Assembly: GCF_009792235.1 (NCBI RefSeq)
Contig: NZ_CP046973.1
Location: 1,302,001 to 1,366,000, forward strand
Reading direction: 5' to 3'
Source: Microcystis aeruginosa FD4
Lineage (GTDB): Bacteria; Cyanobacteriota; Cyanobacteriia; Cyanobacteriales; Microcystaceae
Length of the DNA: 64,000 bases
Positions 36,124 through 45,300 of the stretch are shown piece by piece. The notes under the pieces were generated by a model, which saw only the letters and a list, made by a program, of their open reading frames with translations, was not told where the DNA came from and did no database searches. A program made the position numbers and the translations under genes. The first letter of the stretch is position 1; each line of letters opens with the position of its first letter.

Positions 36124-36302
36124 GCTCTTCTCCTTGATTGTTTTGACCCCTAAGATTACATTGTAGCACTTTTGCTCGGAAAATATCTAACCCTTGAACC
36201 GGCGAGTCAAGGATGAAGTGGCAGAAATGACCTAGAAACAAGTATATTTAAATAATCGATTTTAGCGACTCCTCATCTGACGAGAAAACAATTGATAATT
36301 TT

Positions 36303-36425
36303 TTAGGCGATCGCAAATTCGGTAAACTGTCGCACTTCGGGAGGTTGAAAAGCTAAAACTATCTCACTGCTGGGAATTCCTAAGCGCATTAATTCCGTGG
36401 CGATACCTGCTTCTGTCCAATTCAT
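36303..36425 (-). pseudogene. XisI-type C-terminal fragment (40 aa)
   Basis: The frame encodes MNWTEAGIATELMRLGIP followed by SSEIVLAFQPPEVRQFTEFAIA, the typical end of XisI-family proteins (fdxN-element excision factors, abundant in cyanobacteria and usually paired with XisH). The first two thirds of the protein and any xisH are absent. It is too short to be functional. Confidence 0.65.
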
Positions 36426-36453
36426 AAATAGCTAAAGACATTTAAATGTATTT

Positions 36454-37167
36454 TTACTGTAAAAAAAGGTTGATTGCATCAATAAGCTGCTTGAGTTGTT
36501 TGATCTTTTCAACTAGATGCAAATACATAAACTCATAATTTAGGAGACTAGCTATTTCTTCCACAGTCCTTTCGCTTTTATCATAGCTTCGTTGTATTAA
36601 TTGATAAATACTGTCCAACACTTGACTAGGATGTGGTATTTGTTCTACATCTAGGGCATTTAGATCGAAACCTAAGTTGTGTAGAATAAAATTTGATGTT
36701 AAACAACTATCTATTTTAGTTAAAAAACTGTATTCACCTAAAAACCAAGCTTCGATTTCCATAATCACTAAAATTATCGAAATGGGAATTCCCTTGTTCT
36801 GAAGTAAAGTTTTTAAAAATCCCTTAATGCCATTTTCTACCTTAGTTCTATTTTCTAGAGGTTCGGGATATAGATCCCGTAAACCCAAAATTTTTTCATA
36901 ACCATTATTAGTTAAACTATTATGTTGTTTTTTTATATCGGAAAGTACATGAGAATCACATCCGCAATCGTACAAAAGAATAAAAAAAGGAGCAACTTCG
37001 ATGAGATTTGATTTTAGCGGTTGAATTTTGCGATTAGCTTTATCTCCCCGCACTTGATAAACTTCCACAGAAACTTTTTTGTATCCTGCAATTTCTTGAA
37101 GTAACCTGGTTATCAATATCCTTTCGGTCTGTCCTTCCACAAAAATCGCTAGTTTTTTCTGTAACAT
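36454..37167 (-). CDS. TOPRIM-like (DUF4276-type) nuclease partner
   Basis: 237-aa protein with a TOPRIM-like layout: FVEGQTER (acidic E11 and E15), hydrophobic strand then LLYDCGCDSH (D67, D71), and IMEIEAWFLGE (E137-E145 region). This pattern fits the DUF4276 group, which I know mostly as partners of ABC-type ATPases in defence islands. It is predicted to bind metal and cut nucleic acid. It starts at ATG 37167, which overlaps the ATPase stop by one base (TGATG), so the two are coupled. The exact activity is inferred. Confidence 0.65.
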   Translation of the reverse strand: MLQKKLAIFVEGQTERILITRLLQEIAGYKKVSVEVYQVRGDKANRKIQPLKSNLIEVAPFFILLYDCGCDSHVLSDIKKQHNSLTNNGYEKILGLRDLYPEPLENRTKVENGIKGFLKTLLQNKGIPISIILVIMEIEAWFLGEYSFLTKIDSCLTSNFILHNLGFDLNALDVEQIPHPSQVLDSIYQLIQRSYDKSERTVEEIASLLNYEFMYLHLVEKIKQLKQLIDAINLFLQ

Positions 37168-38345
37168 CAATCTATCACTTCCTCTGAATTAGGTTCCTGC
37201 AAGTAGTATTCACTAGCAAAAAAATCAAAGTTATTCAGTCCAATATGTTTAAACTGTTCAAATTGTTCGGGAGAATTAGCATAGTTATGCAATTTAGCGA
37301 CTCCCGGTTGTCGTTCGATAACTGACCAATACTCAAGAGGAACACCATTCATGATATTCTCATCGTTAGTGGTCATGATAAGTTGCACTAAGCCTGTTTT
37401 CGCCTTCTCAATTAAAAGTTTAATTATAGCTGAAGATCGTTGAAAATCCAAACCCTCCCCGATATCATCAATAAGTATACAACTAGGTTTGCTTGATAAG
37501 AGAGAATAATTAATCTGAATTAGAAGTGATAAAACTCTAAACATTCCCTGGGACATTTCTGATTGTTCTGTAATAGCTCTTAGTCCTTTCTCCTTAATAC
37601 ACAAAAAATGGCTTAAAGTATCTTGATTATCAAGTTCGACAAAATCAATAGAGGATGGAATTTGTGTTCCTATTGTCTCAATATAGTAATTAATTTTTTT
37701 CATATCTTCTATGATTTTATCTATAAATTTCTTTCCTATTTCTCGCTTTCCAAGCATAAATACAGTAATAACCGATTCATAATTTTTTAAATCTATATTA
37801 CTTCTGTCTAATTTTGTTTTCTTGGGAATACGAGCGATAGTGTCTTTGCCCAATTGCGTGCCAAATTCATAAAATCGAAGCGAGCTTGCCCATTGATAGA
37901 TAGATTCTAGAAAAGGATGCTGGATAGTATCTCTACGTTTCACTACTGCTAATTCTGTGGTAGGAGTTTGAAAGCGAATATCTTTATTTAGTTCTTTTGC
38001 ATAAATTGTCCCTTCTCCTGTTTTATCTCTTTGTAAAAAAATTTTTTTTCCTATTTCTAACTTTTCTTGAGTAATATATCCATTTTTTATCGTTAGAAAA
38101 TATCCTGTTTGATGCTCGGAGTCTTTATCGAACAACAGATGCCATTCATATTTTCTCGGTCGATTACCGAGCTTACCACCATCGCATAGTAGTTCTGATA
38201 AAAGGTAGATTACTCGTACAATCCTTGATTTTCCAGTAGCATTTTTACCAACAATTAAATTGATATTGCCTAGCTGACATCCATCAATTCGCCATTCATT
38301 AGGTTCGCCTCGATTATAAATATATTCAAATTGGTCTAATTTCAT
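37167..38345 (-). CDS. ABC-type AAA ATPase of a probable defence module
   Basis: 392-aa ATPase of the AAA_15/AAA_21, OLD-like class. Walker A is VGKNATGKS (32-40), the ABC-signature-like segment is SEMSQGMFRVLSLL (about 255), and Walker B is CILIDDIGEGLDF (about 288-299), followed by IMTTNDENIM where many ABC ATPases have a switch His. Coiled-coil-like insertions lie between A and signature. Paired with the downstream TOPRIM-like gene it resembles OLD/Gabija/PARIS-style ATPase plus nuclease systems. No ribosome site precedes ATG 38345. The gene is AT-rich relative to acnB and ureC. Confidence 0.7.
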   Translation of the reverse strand: MKLDQFEYIYNRGEPNEWRIDGCQLGNINLIVGKNATGKSRIVRVIYLLSELLCDGGKLGNRPRKYEWHLLFDKDSEHQTGYFLTIKNGYITQEKLEIGKKIFLQRDKTGEGTIYAKELNKDIRFQTPTTELAVVKRRDTIQHPFLESIYQWASSLRFYEFGTQLGKDTIARIPKKTKLDRSNIDLKNYESVITVFMLGKREIGKKFIDKIIEDMKKINYYIETIGTQIPSSIDFVELDNQDTLSHFLCIKEKGLRAITEQSEMSQGMFRVLSLLIQINYSLLSSKPSCILIDDIGEGLDFQRSSAIIKLLIEKAKTGLVQLIMTTNDENIMNGVPLEYWSVIERQPGVAKLHNYANSPEQFEQFKHIGLNNFDFFASEYYLQEPNSEEVID

Positions 38346-38381
38346 AATTTTAATCTACTTGGTTACAAAAATCGTCAATAA

Positions 38382-38516
38382 GGTGAGCTTTTCATAGCTC
38401 ACCCTCAACTTCATACTAACTCAAAACCCCTGAAGGAATCCCTAAGATATCCTCAATCTTAGGTAAATCTTCCAAAGGAATCACCCGGCCTTCATCCTCA
38501 AAACCGGCGATTTCAA
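38382..38516 (-). pseudogene. Duplicated acnB 3' end with its terminator hairpin
   Basis: 38382-38516 repeats 40045-40180, i.e. the last 32 or so codons of acnB (FEDEGRVIPLEDLPKIED... to VLS and the stop) plus the downstream hairpin. Identity is near complete over the coding part. Here the hairpin is perfect: GGTGAGCT / AGCTCACC. The fragment has no start. Together the two copies bracket about 1.5 kb. Confidence 0.85.
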
Positions 38517-38589
38517 TTAAGATTGAGAATATTAATACTAGACAGGATAAGAGTTTCATATATCTAGAATGTATCAAACTAATCGGTCA

Positions 38590-38626
38590 TGACTATAAAA
38601 ACAAATCAGGGGGTAGATAACCCCCT
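38590..38626 (-). terminator. Intrinsic terminator of the 40014-38659 genes
   Basis: On the minus strand AGGGGG, a TTATCTA loop and CCCCCT form a stem, followed by GATTTGTTTTTATAG. It lies 33 bp after the stop of the 58-aa ORF. Confidence 0.65.
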
Positions 38627-38658
38627 TGCGTACAAACGATCTGGTAAATACATAAGAA

Positions 38659-38835
38659 CTAATTAGCTGATGGTCTGAGTTTTTGTTGTATTTTAGCCTT
38701 TATTCGAGCAATGAAGCTGGATTTGTTCTTTTTTTCGGGATCTTCGTAGATAAAAGTTTTGGCACTACCATCTTCTAATATTTCAATTAACTTTAAACTA
38801 GGTGCTTGTCTCTGTTGTTTTAGTGACTCAGACAT
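38659..38835 (-). CDS. Small basic protein, 58 aa
   Basis: ATG 38833-38835 to TAG. The product is MSESLKQQRQAPSLKLIEIL followed by a short acidic turn (EDGSAKTFIYEDPEKKN) and a basic C-terminus (SSFIARIKAKIQQKLRPSAN). No family is recognised. AGGAAA lies about 8 bases upstream of the start, and a terminator follows. It is 72 bp downstream of the membrane GAF-like gene on the same strand and may be co-transcribed. Confidence 0.5.
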   Translation of the reverse strand: MSESLKQQRQAPSLKLIEILEDGSAKTFIYEDPEKKNKSSFIARIKAKIQQKLRPSAN

Positions 38836-38907
38836 AATAGTTTCCTCTGTGGTTTAGGTCTTACTCCTACTGTTATCATGAGTCAATTGCTTAACCTAGT
38901 CAATACC

Positions 38908-39738
38908 CTAGACATTATTCTTCATTCTCCAGAGTAATTTAACAACGTTATTGTATTGTGTCATCCAGTCTAAAATACTACTATGCAGATTTCTATCATT
39001 CATTGAGCTTAAATCTGCACTATCATCGGTATCAACAGCTAATAGTCCCAGAATAGAACTTTTTTGCAGTGCAGCTACAGCTAACACAATTTTTATATGA
39101 GGATTAATTAAGAGTTCATTGTCTCTTTGGAGAGGGACATAAGAAGACGGTAATTGCTGGGAATTAGAAATATCAATAAACTCCAACGCATACTTTCTTT
39201 TAGTCTTCAGGTATGTGTAACCAATTACCCCTTCATCTAATTCAAAAAGTGCCTCTAGTTCCCTATCAGATACATTGCTAGTTTTACATACCATTTGGAG
39301 ATTCCAAGTAAATAACTTTTGTCTCACTGGTATCCACAAGGATACTCGGATATTGCCTTGTAGATTAAATTTTTGTTTTATATCAACAGATAATTCTTCT
39401 AAAGAACTACTGATTGCTGGCACAATGTTTAAGCGAATTGTTTCTAAAAGTTCAACAGTATCTTGTCCAGTCTGTGTTTGAGAGAGTAGAACAGGAATTG
39501 CTAAGATAATAATAGATATAATCGTAACTATTTGAGGGCTTTTTAATAATTTCCATTCCCTGGGTATAGGACTATTCTCTCCCGTAAAAAATGAACTTGC
39601 ATCCCCTAAACCTGTCACAATCGCTACTATTAAGTATAACAAAAATATGAGTTTTTCCCAAGGCTTGAATTTTCTGAGAAAATAATCAAATTCATACTTA
39701 ATAACTCTTGCAATAATTATTCGTTGTTGATCCTTCAT
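38908..39738 (-). CDS. Two-helix membrane protein with GAF-like domain
   Basis: 276 aa. Two membrane helices (about 28-50, WEKLIFLLYLIVAIVTGLG; about 68-88, IVTIISIIILAIPVLLS) are followed by a cytosolic domain (about 95-265). Its ELDEGVIGYTYLKTKRKYAL and IKIVLAVAALQKSSILGLLAVDTDD segments look GAF-like, a small-molecule sensor fold. No output domain is visible. It is unknown to me by name. The gene lies inside the segment bracketed by acnB 3' copies, six bases after the DUF2584-like gene. Confidence 0.5.
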   Translation of the reverse strand: MKDQQRIIIARVIKYEFDYFLRKFKPWEKLIFLLYLIVAIVTGLGDASSFFTGENSPIPREWKLLKSPQIVTIISIIILAIPVLLSQTQTGQDTVELLETIRLNIVPAISSSLEELSVDIKQKFNLQGNIRVSLWIPVRQKLFTWNLQMVCKTSNVSDRELEALFELDEGVIGYTYLKTKRKYALEFIDISNSQQLPSSYVPLQRDNELLINPHIKIVLAVAALQKSSILGLLAVDTDDSADLSSMNDRNLHSSILDWMTQYNNVVKLLWRMKNNV

Positions 39739-39744
39739 CTAATT

Positions 39745-40014
39745 TCAAGTTTCTTTGACAATAAAAGGGACTGGATAAATCCTATCAATTCTAAATAAAA
39801 CTGTTGTTTGACGATTTTCCCAAACTAATTTTTCAATGATAACATCTGCGTAGGCAACCCAATGTTCATTTACCAAAGGAATGGGAACATCAACAGGAAT
39901 AATTCTATAATCTTCTTTGATCCCTTGATACTGTTTAGATAATTCCAAACTTTCTGGATAACCTTGAGATGGTTTTAACTTTAAAATACTATTCACGACA
40001 CAGGGCATCCCCAT
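39745..40014 (-). CDS. DUF2584-like cyanobacterial protein
   Basis: 89-aa soluble protein beginning MGMPCVVNSILKLKPSQGYP, with IIPVDVPIPLVNEHWVAYADVII and a beta-rich C-terminus. From memory this is the small cyanobacterial DUF2584 family of unknown function. It lies 65 bp downstream of acnB on the same strand and is followed six bases later by the membrane GAF-like gene. Confidence 0.65.
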   Translation of the reverse strand: MGMPCVVNSILKLKPSQGYPESLELSKQYQGIKEDYRIIPVDVPIPLVNEHWVAYADVIIEKLVWENRQTTVLFRIDRIYPVPFIVKET

Positions 40015-40042
40015 AAATTTTACCTCTTTATTTTCTGAGCAG

Positions 40043-40069
40043 AGGGTGAGCTTTTTTATAGCCCACCCT
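40043..40069 (-). terminator. Hairpin after acnB
   Basis: AGGGTGAGC (40043-40051) pairs with GCCCACCCT (40061-40069) with one G-A mismatch. It is the counterpart of the hairpin at 38383-38404. No T-run follows on the minus strand, so termination is likely but not certain. Confidence 0.5.
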
Positions 40070-40079
40070 AAACCTCACA

Positions 40080-42689
40080 CTAACTCAAAACCCCTGAAGG
40101 AATCCCTAAGATATCCTCAATCTTAGGTAAATCTTCCAAAGGAATCACCCGGCCTTCATCCTCAAAACCAGCGATTTCATTAAAGTTCAAATAGCGGTAT
40201 AAATCGCCAGCAAAAGGATTAATTTTCTCAGTGACAATTGCCAGGTATTCCTCAACGGTGGGAATGCGTCCCAGCAGCGCACAAACTGCCGCTAATTCGG
40301 CGGAACCGAGATAGACTCGCGCATCTTTTCCCATGCGATTATTGAAGTTACGAGTCGAGGTAGAAAATACCGTCGCTCTGTCTTCAACCCGCGCTTGATT
40401 ACCCATACAAAGGGAACATCCCGGCATCTCGGTACGCGCCCCAGAAGCGGCAAAAATGCCATACATTCCCTCATCGCGCAATTGTTTTTCATCCATGCGG
40501 GTGGGGGGACAAATCCACAGTTTAGCCTTAGCAACTCCTGCTCCTTCTAATATCTTAGCAGCGGCGCGATAATGACCAATATTAGTCATACAAGAACCGA
40601 TGAACACCTCATCAATTTTATCCCCAGCGCATTCCGACATTAACTTGATATTATCCGGGTCATTGGGTGCGGCGACAATGGGTTCTTTAATCTCGTTTAA
40701 GTTGACGGTGATAATATCCGCATATTCGGCATCCTTATCCGCCTCCATCAGCACAGGATTAGCTAACCATTGTTCCATTTTTGCGACCCGACGTAGGATA
40801 GTTTTGGCATCACTATAACCCCGGGCTGCCATATTTTTTAACAGAGCCACATTAGAGCGTAAATATTCCGCCACTGTTTCCGGACTTAACTTAATCGTAC
40901 AACCAGCACAGGAACGTTCCGCCGTGGCATCGGTTAACTCAAAAGCCTGTTCTAATTTCAAATCCGGCAGCCCTTCCATCTCCATAATACGACCGTTAAA
41001 AACATTTTTTTTGTTCTGTTTTTCCACGGTTAATTTGCCTTCTTGCATGGCGACGTAGGGAATGGCATTAACAATATCCCGCAGAGTCACACCGGGTTGT
41101 AATTCCCCCGTAAAACGGACTAAAACCGATTCCGGCATATCCAAAGGCATTACTCCCAAAGCGGCGGCAAATGCCACTAAACCCGACCCCGCAGGAAAGG
41201 AAATTCCCAAAGGAAAACGAGTATGAGAATCGCCTCCAGTCCCCACCGTATCCGGCAATAACATCCGATTTAACCAAGAGTGAATAATGCCATCTCCCGG
41301 ACGTAAAGCGACCCCACCCCGGGTAGAGAAAAAGTCGGGTAATTGGTGATGAGTTTGAATATCAACCGGTTTCGGATAGGCTGCCGTGTGACAGAAACTC
41401 TGCATGACTAAATCGGCGCTAAAACCTAAACAGGCTAACTCTTTTAACTCGTCCCTGGTCATCGGGCCAGTGGTATCCTGAGACCCTACCGTAGTCATAA
41501 TCGGGTCACAGGAAGTACCCGGCCGCACCCCGGGTAAACCGCAAGCTTTGCCGACCATTTTTTGCGCTAGGGTGTAACCTTTGCCTGTGTCACTAGGCAT
41601 AGTGGGACGGGTAAATAGGGTACTAGATTCAAGTCCCAAGGCGTGACGGGTTTTATCGGTGAGACTGCGACCGATTAATAGGGGAATACGACCGCCGGCC
41701 CGCACTTCATCCAGAATTGTGTCGGGTTTGAGGCTAAAAGTGCTAATAGTTGCGCCCGCTTCGTTGGTGATTTTGCCTTCGTAGGGATAAATTTTAATCA
41801 CATCCCCCGTGTTCATTTGGCTAACATCGCATTCAATCGGTAAAGCGCCGGAATCCTCAGCAGTATTAAAGAAGATAGGGGCGATTTTACTGCCTAAAAT
41901 ATAGCCACCAGCACGTTTATTAGGCACAAAGGGAATATCATCGCCAATATGCCAGAGAACCGAGTTAATTGCCGATTTTCGGCTGGAACCAGTCCCAACC
42001 ACATCCCCCACATAGGCGACCGGATGGCCTAATTTTTTCAATTCGGCAATGGTTTCTAAAGACCCCGGTTGACGGGTTTCTAACATTACCAAAGCATGGA
42101 GGGGAATATCGGGCCGGGTGGTGGCATGGGGAGCGGGAGATAGGTCATCTGTATTGGTTTCTCCTGGGACTTTGAAGACGGTGACGGTAATTTCTTTAGC
42201 AAGTTTCGGTTTAGCGATAAACCAAGCGCCATTGGCCCAAGCATCGATAACCTGTTTAGCATAGGGATTGGTGTCGGATAATTCCAAAACCTCGTTAAAT
42301 GCGTCGAATACCAGCAGGGTTTTACTTAAAGCGCTGGCAGCAGCAGCGGCGATATTAATATCTCTGGATTTCAGCAGTTCAATCAGAGAATGAACGTTAT
42401 AACCACCGACCATGGTTCCCAGTAAGCTAACCGCACCTTGGGGGGAGATAACGTTAGATTTTATTTCACCTTTAGCAATTCCTGTTAAAAATCCCGCTTT
42501 AACGTAGGCGGCTTCATCAACTCCGGGGGGAACACGGTCACGCAGCAGGGTCAGCAATTCTCCCCTGAGTTCTTCGGGCGTATTTTTGAGTATTTCGCAT
42601 AATTCCGCCGTTTGTTGAGCGTTGAGGGGAAGGGGAGGGATACCTAATTTCGCTCGGTCGGCAACGTGCTGATGATACGCTTCTAACAT
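40080..42689 (-). CDS. acnB: Bifunctional aconitate hydratase 2 / 2-methylisocitrate dehydratase
   Basis: 869-aa cytosolic [4Fe-4S] enzyme that interconverts citrate and isocitrate in the TCA branch. AcnB architecture is present: N-terminal HEAT-like domain (1-160), swivel domain (about 165-380, DDLSPAPHATTRPDIPLHAL) and catalytic domains with GVRPGTSCDPIMTTVGSQDT and cluster Cys in VFIGSCMTNIGHYR and MPGCSLCMGNQAR. Length is as expected. A duplicated copy of its 3' end lies at 38382-38516. It diverges from deoC. Confidence 0.97.
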   Translation of the reverse strand: MLEAYHQHVADRAKLGIPPLPLNAQQTAELCEILKNTPEELRGELLTLLRDRVPPGVDEAAYVKAGFLTGIAKGEIKSNVISPQGAVSLLGTMVGGYNVHSLIELLKSRDINIAAAAASALSKTLLVFDAFNEVLELSDTNPYAKQVIDAWANGAWFIAKPKLAKEITVTVFKVPGETNTDDLSPAPHATTRPDIPLHALVMLETRQPGSLETIAELKKLGHPVAYVGDVVGTGSSRKSAINSVLWHIGDDIPFVPNKRAGGYILGSKIAPIFFNTAEDSGALPIECDVSQMNTGDVIKIYPYEGKITNEAGATISTFSLKPDTILDEVRAGGRIPLLIGRSLTDKTRHALGLESSTLFTRPTMPSDTGKGYTLAQKMVGKACGLPGVRPGTSCDPIMTTVGSQDTTGPMTRDELKELACLGFSADLVMQSFCHTAAYPKPVDIQTHHQLPDFFSTRGGVALRPGDGIIHSWLNRMLLPDTVGTGGDSHTRFPLGISFPAGSGLVAFAAALGVMPLDMPESVLVRFTGELQPGVTLRDIVNAIPYVAMQEGKLTVEKQNKKNVFNGRIMEMEGLPDLKLEQAFELTDATAERSCAGCTIKLSPETVAEYLRSNVALLKNMAARGYSDAKTILRRVAKMEQWLANPVLMEADKDAEYADIITVNLNEIKEPIVAAPNDPDNIKLMSECAGDKIDEVFIGSCMTNIGHYRAAAKILEGAGVAKAKLWICPPTRMDEKQLRDEGMYGIFAASGARTEMPGCSLCMGNQARVEDRATVFSTSTRNFNNRMGKDARVYLGSAELAAVCALLGRIPTVEEYLAIVTEKINPFAGDLYRYLNFNEIAGFEDEGRVIPLEDLPKIEDILGIPSGVLS

Positions 42690-42848
42690 AGGTCTATTTT
42701 CTCCTAGTCTTCACTTGTGACGGTTTCTTCCTAGGTTACTGGATTTTTGCTGGTCTCGGAATTTCTAGGTTAGCGAGACATGACTTTGCTGTGTGACTTC
42801 CATAAAATGAGAAAATAGCGATCGATTGACTATATTGAGGCGTAGATA

Positions 42849-43526
42849 ATGGCTATCACCGATTCTGATCTAGATTTAGCACAATATATCGACCATTCTC
42901 TCCTCATCCCCACCGCCACCAGGGAACAATTAGAGGCTTACTGTCAACAGGCTGATCAATATCGGTTTCCCACCGTCTGCGTTTATCCCGCTGCCGTTAA
43001 GCAAGCTGTGCAGTTACTCCACGGCAAAAAAACTTTAGTTTCTACCGTGATTGCTTTTCCCGCAGGGGCCACTACCTCCGCAGTTAAACGTTATGAGGCT
43101 TTAGAAGCCGTAGATAATGGTGCTAAGGAGTTAGATGTGGTTATTAATCTCGGTTGGCTAAAAGATGGGAAATCCGAGGAATTATTCCAAGAAATTGCTA
43201 GTATTTGTCAGGAAACCGGCCAGACGGTAAAAGCGATTCTGGAAACCTCGCAACTGACGGACACCGAGAAACGTTTAGCAGCAGAAATTTGCATGGATGC
43301 AGGAGTGAGTTATCTAAAAACCAGTACCGGCTGGTTTGGAGGAGCAACGGTTAGCGATGTGAAGTTTCTCAAGGAAATTAGCAAAGGCCGGGTAGGAATT
43401 AAAGCATCCGGCGGAATTCGCACCCTAGAACAAGCGATCGCTTTTATCCATGCCGGGGCCACTCGTCTGGGAACTTCTCGCGGTGTCGATTTAGTCCGTC
43501 AGCAAAAAGCCGCCTTTGAGGAGTAA
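42849..43526 (+). CDS. deoC: Deoxyribose-phosphate aldolase
   Basis: 225-aa class I aldolase that splits 2-deoxyribose-5-phosphate into acetaldehyde and glyceraldehyde-3-phosphate. Seen are YIDHSLLIPTATREQLEAYC, CVYPAAVKQA, the Schiff-base Lys in YLKTSTGWFGGATV, and GIKASGGIRTLEQA with the second active-site Lys. Normal length. ATG 42849. It is followed directly by the repeat block at 43527. Confidence 0.96.
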   Translation: MAITDSDLDLAQYIDHSLLIPTATREQLEAYCQQADQYRFPTVCVYPAAVKQAVQLLHGKKTLVSTVIAFPAGATTSAVKRYEALEAVDNGAKELDVVINLGWLKDGKSEELFQEIASICQETGQTVKAILETSQLTDTEKRLAAEICMDAGVSYLKTSTGWFGGATVSDVKFLKEISKGRVGIKASGGIRTLEQAIAFIHAGATRLGTSRGVDLVRQQKAAFEE

Positions 43527-43750
<224 letters not shown>

Positions 43751-43794
43751 CTAAAATGATGACTGACAATATAGATAAAAATAAGGAGGTTTAT

Positions 43795-44547
43795 TTGCCG
43801 ATAATTCGCTGTGGTAATCGAGAATTTAGAGATATTCAAGGGATTGTTTTTGATAAGGACGGTACGCTAGAGGATTCGCGGGCTTTCTGGTATGATCGAG
43901 CTATAGCCCGGGTAGAAGCCATTGAATCGCAAATCCCTGGTTTAGAGTCTTTATTAACCAAAACTTTCGGTATTGGGGCAAATAGTCTCAATCCTGCTGG
44001 TTTAATGGCAGTGGGCAGCCGCAGAGATAATCATATCGTCGCTGCCGGTTGTATTGCTTCCACCGGCCGGGATTGGTTAACGGCCATTGCGATCGCAAAA
44101 GCGGCCTTCCAAGCGGCCGATGAAAAGGTTCCCCCCCGCTTAAATCCCCTCTATCCCCAATGTTTAGAAGTAATTCGTTATCTGCACGCGGCCGGTTTAC
44201 AATTGGCGATTCTTTCCTCCGATACCACAGCACGAGTTGAGCAATTTGTCAAGGAAAATGACCTATTAAATTATATTAAAATTGTTCGGGGCTGCGATCG
44301 AGGTTTAAGTAAACCCGATCCCTTATTATTACAAGAAACCTGTCAAGCTTTGGGGACCGCCGTGGACAAAACCCTGATGATAGGCGATACTAGGGCCGAT
44401 TGGGAAATGGCTAAACAGGCAAAATCAGCAGCTGCGATCGCAATTAGTTGGCAACCGGAAAACCATCAAGATTTACAATTAGCTGATGTGGTCATTAGAG
44501 AACTGACTGCCATCTCAGTTATCAGAGGCGAATTTTCAGTTCACTGA
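43795..44547 (+). CDS. HAD-superfamily hydrolase (phosphoglycolate phosphatase-like)
   Basis: 250-aa phosphatase. HAD motif I is VFDKDGTLEDS, motif II LAILSSDTT, motif III Lys in RGLSKPDPLLL and motif IV MIGDTRADWEMA, so the catalytic Asp pair is intact. The substrate is unknown; phosphoglycolate phosphatase is one possibility. TTG 43795 is chosen because AAGGAGG sits at 43783-43789. ATG 43756 in the same frame lies against the repeat block and has no ribosome site. The last codons (GEFSVH) read into an ACTGTTC-type repeat run. Confidence 0.75.
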   Translation: MPIIRCGNREFRDIQGIVFDKDGTLEDSRAFWYDRAIARVEAIESQIPGLESLLTKTFGIGANSLNPAGLMAVGSRRDNHIVAAGCIASTGRDWLTAIAIAKAAFQAADEKVPPRLNPLYPQCLEVIRYLHAAGLQLAILSSDTTARVEQFVKENDLLNYIKIVRGCDRGLSKPDPLLLQETCQALGTAVDKTLMIGDTRADWEMAKQAKSAAAIAISWQPENHQDLQLADVVIRELTAISVIRGEFSVH

Positions 44548-44582
44548 TTACTGTTTACTGTTCACTGTTCACTGTTCACTGA
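44545..44582. repeat. ACTGTTC tandem run
   Basis: Four to five ACTGTTC/ACTGTTT heptamers lie between the HAD gene and hisG, starting at the HAD stop codon. Non-coding. Confidence 0.6.
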
Positions 44583-44614
44583 AAAACCCCACACCCCAAT
44601 TCATAATTTCCTCT

Positions 44615-45265
44615 ATGCTAACAATTGCCTTACCGAAGGGTGCTTTACTAAACGAAAGTATCCAAATATTTCAGAAAATTGGCTTAGATTTTAGTGACTT
44701 TCTTGACTCAAAAAATCGCCAATTACAGATTACCGACCCCACTAACCAAGCGAAAGCCTTATTAGTAAGAGCCACAGATGTCCCCGTTTATGTAGAATAC
44801 GGTCAGGCACAATTAGGCATCGCCGGTTATGATATTTTATTGGAAAAATCTCCCGATGTGGCTAATTTAATTGACCTAAAATTTGGTTACTGTCGGATGT
44901 CGGTAGCTGTCCCTGCTGATAGTCCCTATCAAAGTCCTCTAGACATTCCCCATCACGGTAAAGTTGCCTCAAAATTTGTCAATTGTGCTAAGGATTATTT
45001 TCGTCGTTTAGATATTCCCGTCGAGATTATACCTCTCTATGGTTCCGTAGAATTAGGCCCGATTACGGGGATGTCAGAAGCAATAGTTGACCTAGTTTCC
45101 ACCGGTCGAACTTTACGGGAAAATGGTTTAGTAGAAATTGCCGAATTATTTGCTAGTAGCGCTCGATTAATCGCTCATCCCCTCAGCTATAGACTAAATC
45201 GCGATCAGATTTATAACTGGGTAGAAAAGCTCAGAGAAGCAACTACATCAATGGCAAAAGTTTAA
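44615..45265 (+). CDS. hisG: ATP phosphoribosyltransferase, short form
   Basis: 216-aa first enzyme of histidine biosynthesis, joining ATP and PRPP. Seen are LTIALPKGALLNESIQIFQK, DVPVYVEYGQAQLGIAGYDIL, PITGMSEAIVDLVSTGRTLREN (PRPP loop). It lacks the C-terminal regulatory domain of long HisG, so it should need a HisZ partner, encoded elsewhere. Good start at ATG 44615. Confidence 0.95.
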   Translation: MLTIALPKGALLNESIQIFQKIGLDFSDFLDSKNRQLQITDPTNQAKALLVRATDVPVYVEYGQAQLGIAGYDILLEKSPDVANLIDLKFGYCRMSVAVPADSPYQSPLDIPHHGKVASKFVNCAKDYFRRLDIPVEIIPLYGSVELGPITGMSEAIVDLVSTGRTLRENGLVEIAELFASSARLIAHPLSYRLNRDQIYNWVEKLREATTSMAKV

Positions 45266-45300
45266 GAAAAATATAGGTTAGTTTGGGGCAGTATTTCCCC

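Noticed and set aside
38382..40180. Integrative element with its own integrase
   Set aside because: Direct repeats of the acnB end exist, but no recombinase gene lies inside or beside the segment in this window.
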